In this document: positions 24,335-26,383 of the stretch, piece after piece
How positions within the stretch are numbered: position 1 is the first letter of the stretch
Layout of the letters: every line of letters begins with the position of its first letter
NCBI GenBank assembly: GCA_002691835.1
Contig: NZJA01000127.1
Span: 1 to 26,383 of the forward strand
Source of the DNA: Planctomycetota bacterium
Lineage (GTDB): Bacteria; Planctomycetota; UBA8108; UBA1146
Length of the DNA: 26,383 nt
Direction: 5' to 3'
The notes under the pieces: model-generated
Database searches by the model: none
What the model was told of the DNA's origin: nothing
The model's input: the letters and a program-made list of their open reading frames with translations, nothing else
Program-made: the position numbers and the translations under genes

Positions 24335-25312
24335 TTACTTCAGAAGCTTTTTAACCGCTTCCGGAAGCGTGGTTGGAGTCACCGTTTCTGAAACGTCAAA
24401 TTGATACGAATAATTGAATACAATGTGCTCAACTCCCTCAGAGAACGCGGCATCTCCCTTGGCGGTCCGGCCATGTTCGTTTCTACGCCCGACCAAGACC
24501 ACCATCTTCATCTCTATGGGTTGGTGAATCTTCCGATCGAATAATATTTCCAAGGTGCATCGAGTTTGGGTTCTGTCCACACTAGACAGAAATTTACTGA
24601 TCGTTCAGCCCAACCCACCCAGGCAACCTGACTTCTGGACATCATTGAAATACTCAACGGCTGTTTTCTGCGACAGTCTCATCGTTAGTCGATCGTATTG
24701 AAATTCTGGGGCGTTCTTTTTTACTGCTGTCCCCCCCCCTTCAGTCAGCTCCTCAGGCTCTGCAAAATCGGGATGATCCAGCTCGATTTCTTTGACTTCT
24801 GGCACTGGTGCCCAGGAGATGCTCCCCAATCCCTCTCTCATAGCGCGTCGGAACAACTCCGCAGGAAAATGGACAACCTTATCCAATCTCTTACCAGCAG
24901 GCGTAGAGACTAATGGAATCCAGTGGCCAGACTCTCTGAGTGCACCCTTTTTGGGTGTGCGAAAAACATTCATATCTGGCAAGCTCATCAGATCGCCAAG
25001 AATTGTGCCTTTATGCTCTTCATAGATCTGATGCATCCAGATTTCGTGATCATCGCTTCTCGATAATCCACCTTTAACAAAACAACGAAATCCAAATCCT
25101 TTTTTCTCAGAATGAGAACGGAATTTTTTATGCACCTCTTCAAATGCTTTCTTGGCATTCGGTGGCGACTTTAGGTTCTTGTCGTCGGGATCATTCGCAA
25201 CCACGCCATAGAGCGATGTTGAATGAGTCGAAAGGTATAGAAAGAAGACCATCCTGAAAATGGTTTTCGTGAGTCCTGCATACAACAAAACTCCGCCTTT
25301 CATGCAAATCAC
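24335..25312 (-). pseudogene. Secreted hypothetical protein interrupted by an in-frame TGA
   Basis: Two frames on the minus strand look like one gene. The first runs 25312-24605 (235 residues from a GTG start; ATG at 25303 or 25252 are alternatives) and stops at TGA 24607-24605. The same frame continues for 8 codons and then to 24335, with an 81-residue part that starts at a GTG and ends in TAA ten nt before rtcB. The ATG at 25252 would give a signal-like start (MVFFLYLSTHS..., cut near VVA). The second half is beta-rich and looks like the natural C-terminus. No family name is recognised. The break may be a nonsense mutation, a sequencing error or a recoded UGA. A 9-G run (24731-24739) lies within the first part but the frame is open across it. 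Confidence 0.6.
24571..24591 (-). other. Stem-loop just downstream of the in-frame TGA
   Basis: On the minus strand TTCTGTC and GACAGAA form a perfect 7-bp stem with loop TAGTGTG. The stem begins 13 nt after the in-frame TGA at 24607-24605. The distance and the GU in the loop resemble bacterial SECIS elements only in outline; it may be chance. Confidence 0.35.
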
Positions 25313-25329
25313 ACCATGTGAGAAATGAA

Positions 25330-25351
25330 TACCTCGATGGATGTCGAGGTA
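25330..25351. repeat. 8-bp inverted repeat in divergent intergenic region
   Basis: TACCTCGA (25330-25337), a 6-nt spacer TGGATG and TCGAGGTA (25344-25351) form a perfect dyad without a T run. It lies between the interrupted minus-strand gene and the plus-strand choice-of-anchor-I-like gene, so an operator for either is possible. Nothing else coding is seen between 25313 and 25462. Confidence 0.4.
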
Positions 25352-25462
25352 ACAATGTGAATGAAACTCTCAAAACAATGAGACGTACACCTGAATAGTC
25401 TATAGGGTTATTAGAGTGATTTCATGAACTTCACAATACGGCCAACCAGCGAGAAGAGCCAC

Positions 25463-26383
25463 ATGCCTTTATTCAGCCTCATCAGGTTCATCCTGGTGTT
25501 TATTTCCATCTCAAGTTCTATCCCAGGCTTGGCTGTGGGAGACGTTTCCCTGACTCCTTTCGCAACCTACCGATCGGGCCAATTCGAAGCCAGCGCTTCT
25601 GAGATCGTGACTTATGACCCCCGAAGTGCTCGGGTTTTCGTCACCAATGCCAGCAATGGATCTATCGATGTTTTGCAGTTCTCTGTCACTTCTGGTTTGA
25701 CACTCGTTTCAAGCATTCCCACACCCAATCCAGTAACCCATGTTCGAATTTGGGATGATGGGATTGAGAGTCACGTGGTCGCCTCACTCCTCGGGGCCAA
25801 CACAACGGCACCTGGGTCAGTTCGGGTATATAGTACCTCAGGGGTCTTACAGGCCTCCTATACCGTCGGTGCATTTCCAGACATGGTGTACATCACCTCG
25901 AATGGGTTGGCCCTGACCGCCAATGAAGGTCAACCTGCTGGAGGTGCCAATCCACAGGGATCAGTCTCGATCATTAACCTGGTGACTGGTGCGATTCAAA
26001 CCGTCTCTTTCACGTCCTTTAACGGACAGGAAAATCTCTTGCGAGATCAAGGAGTCCGTATTTTCCCAGGGATTCTGGCAAGTACCGACCTTGAACCTGA
26101 GTACATTGCCGTTTCCTCTGATAACACGACAGCTTACGCAATTTGCCAGGAACAAAACTCTGTCATCACCATCGACATCCCGACCGCCACCGCGACCGCA
26201 ATTCACAGCCTGGGATTCAAGGACCACTCACTTCCCGGAAATGGTCTCGATCCCAGTGATTCCGACAATGGGCCCAATATCAATACGTGGCCTGTCAGAG
26301 GATTACCCATGCCCGATAGTTCTGTCGCCTTTGAAGTTGGCGGACAAACTTATCTGCTCACAGCTAATGAAGGTGGGGCAAGA
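25463..26383 (+). CDS. Secreted choice-of-anchor-I-like protein, 5' part only
   Basis: The frame is open from the ATG at 25424 to the last base of the window, so the gene is cut by the window end (307 codons from 25463). Starting at the ATG at 25463 gives a good signal peptide (MPLFSLIR, hydrophobic core FILVFISISSSIPG, likely cut after GLA). The mature part has beta-propeller-like repeated strands: VTYDPRSARVFVTNAS, SIDVLQF, TANEGQPAGGAN, GSVSIINL. The segment GLDPSDSDNGPNINTWPV followed by GLPMPDSSVAF and TANEGGAR matches the pattern of choice-of-anchor-I/alkaline-phosphatase-like secreted proteins, where GLDPSDRDG is typical. These are often surface or extracellular phosphatase-associated proteins. 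An ATG at 25424 would add 13 residues; neither start has a strong Shine-Dalgarno site. Confidence 0.8.
   Translation, partial: MPLFSLIRFILVFISISSSIPGLAVGDVSLTPFATYRSGQFEASASEIVTYDPRSARVFVTNASNGSIDVLQFSVTSGLTLVSSIPTPNPVTHVRIWDDGIESHVVASLLGANTTAPGSVRVYSTSGVLQASYTVGAFPDMVYITSNGLALTANEGQPAGGANPQGSVSIINLVTGAIQTVSFTSFNGQENLLRDQGVRIFPGILASTDLEPEYIAVSSDNTTAYAICQEQNSVITIDIPTATATAIHSLGFKDHSLPGNGLDPSDSDNGPNINTWPVRGLPMPDSSVAFEVGGQTYLLTANEGGAR

Noticed and set aside
24335..24580. Archease gene beside rtcB
   Set aside because: The 81-residue product has no archease motif and is in frame with the upstream gene, so it is more likely that gene's C-terminus.
24605..24607. Selenocysteine codon
   Set aside because: Only a small stem-loop supports it, the local sequence has no redox motif, and no selenocysteine gene is in view; kept only as a minor alternative.
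1..26383. Mobile element, prophage or CRISPR array
   Set aside because: No transposase, integrase, phage structural gene, terminal repeats or regularly spaced repeats were seen on either strand.

Overview
The window looks like a chromosomal segment from a marine or aquatic heterotroph of the Planctomycetota/Verrucomicrobiota group. This is inferred from gene content only: a secreted sulfatase, a SASA-type esterase, a deoC gene next to a two-domain aldehyde dehydrogenase, an oversized valyl-tRNA synthetase with several insertions, and a choice-of-anchor-I-like secreted protein. I cannot fix the species or even the phylum. I see no rRNA, tRNA, CRISPR array, integrase, transposase or phage gene.

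Layout. (1) 1-3853, plus strand: AmpG-like permease, exported serine beta-lactamase-family hydrolase (ATGA overlap), exported SASA esterase. (2) 3939-11051, plus: deoC (TTG start), two-domain aldehyde dehydrogenase, RimK-like ATP-grasp ligase, DAO-family flavin oxidoreductase (ATGA overlap), exported sulfatase, then a strong bidirectional terminator. (3) 11134-14408, minus: a secreted protein of unknown function with two related halves, and upstream a two-gene unit of a Cys/Met-metabolism PLP enzyme and a DcsG-like ATP-grasp ligase that overlap by 8 nt. (4) 14613-18509, plus: a tightly coupled four-gene unit of PaaK-like adenylate-forming protein, small membrane protein, CDP-alcohol-phosphatidyltransferase-like membrane protein with a degenerate active site, and a second PaaK/CapK-like enzyme. 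(5) 18529-19497, minus: FkbM-like methyltransferase. (6) 19611-22859, plus: valS and a terminator. (7) 22930-25312, minus: rtcB and, upstream, a secreted hypothetical gene interrupted by an in-frame TGA. (8) 25463-end, plus: 5' part of a choice-of-anchor-I-like gene, cut by the window edge.

How the genes may work together. Regions 1 and 2 suggest scavenging: the exported esterase, sulfatase and serine hydrolase act outside the cytoplasm, while DeoC and the aldehyde dehydrogenase form a sugar-phosphate/aldehyde pair. Regions 3 and 4 look biosynthetic. The two-gene PLP/ATP-grasp unit could make or modify an amino-acid-derived compound. The four-gene unit (two adenylate-forming proteins around two membrane proteins) is the best candidate for an undescribed pathway, perhaps activation and transfer of an acyl or aryl group to a lipid or surface polymer. 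That last role is inference. Start codons TTG and GTG are used repeatedly, and several starts were placed by Shine-Dalgarno position and stop/start overlap.
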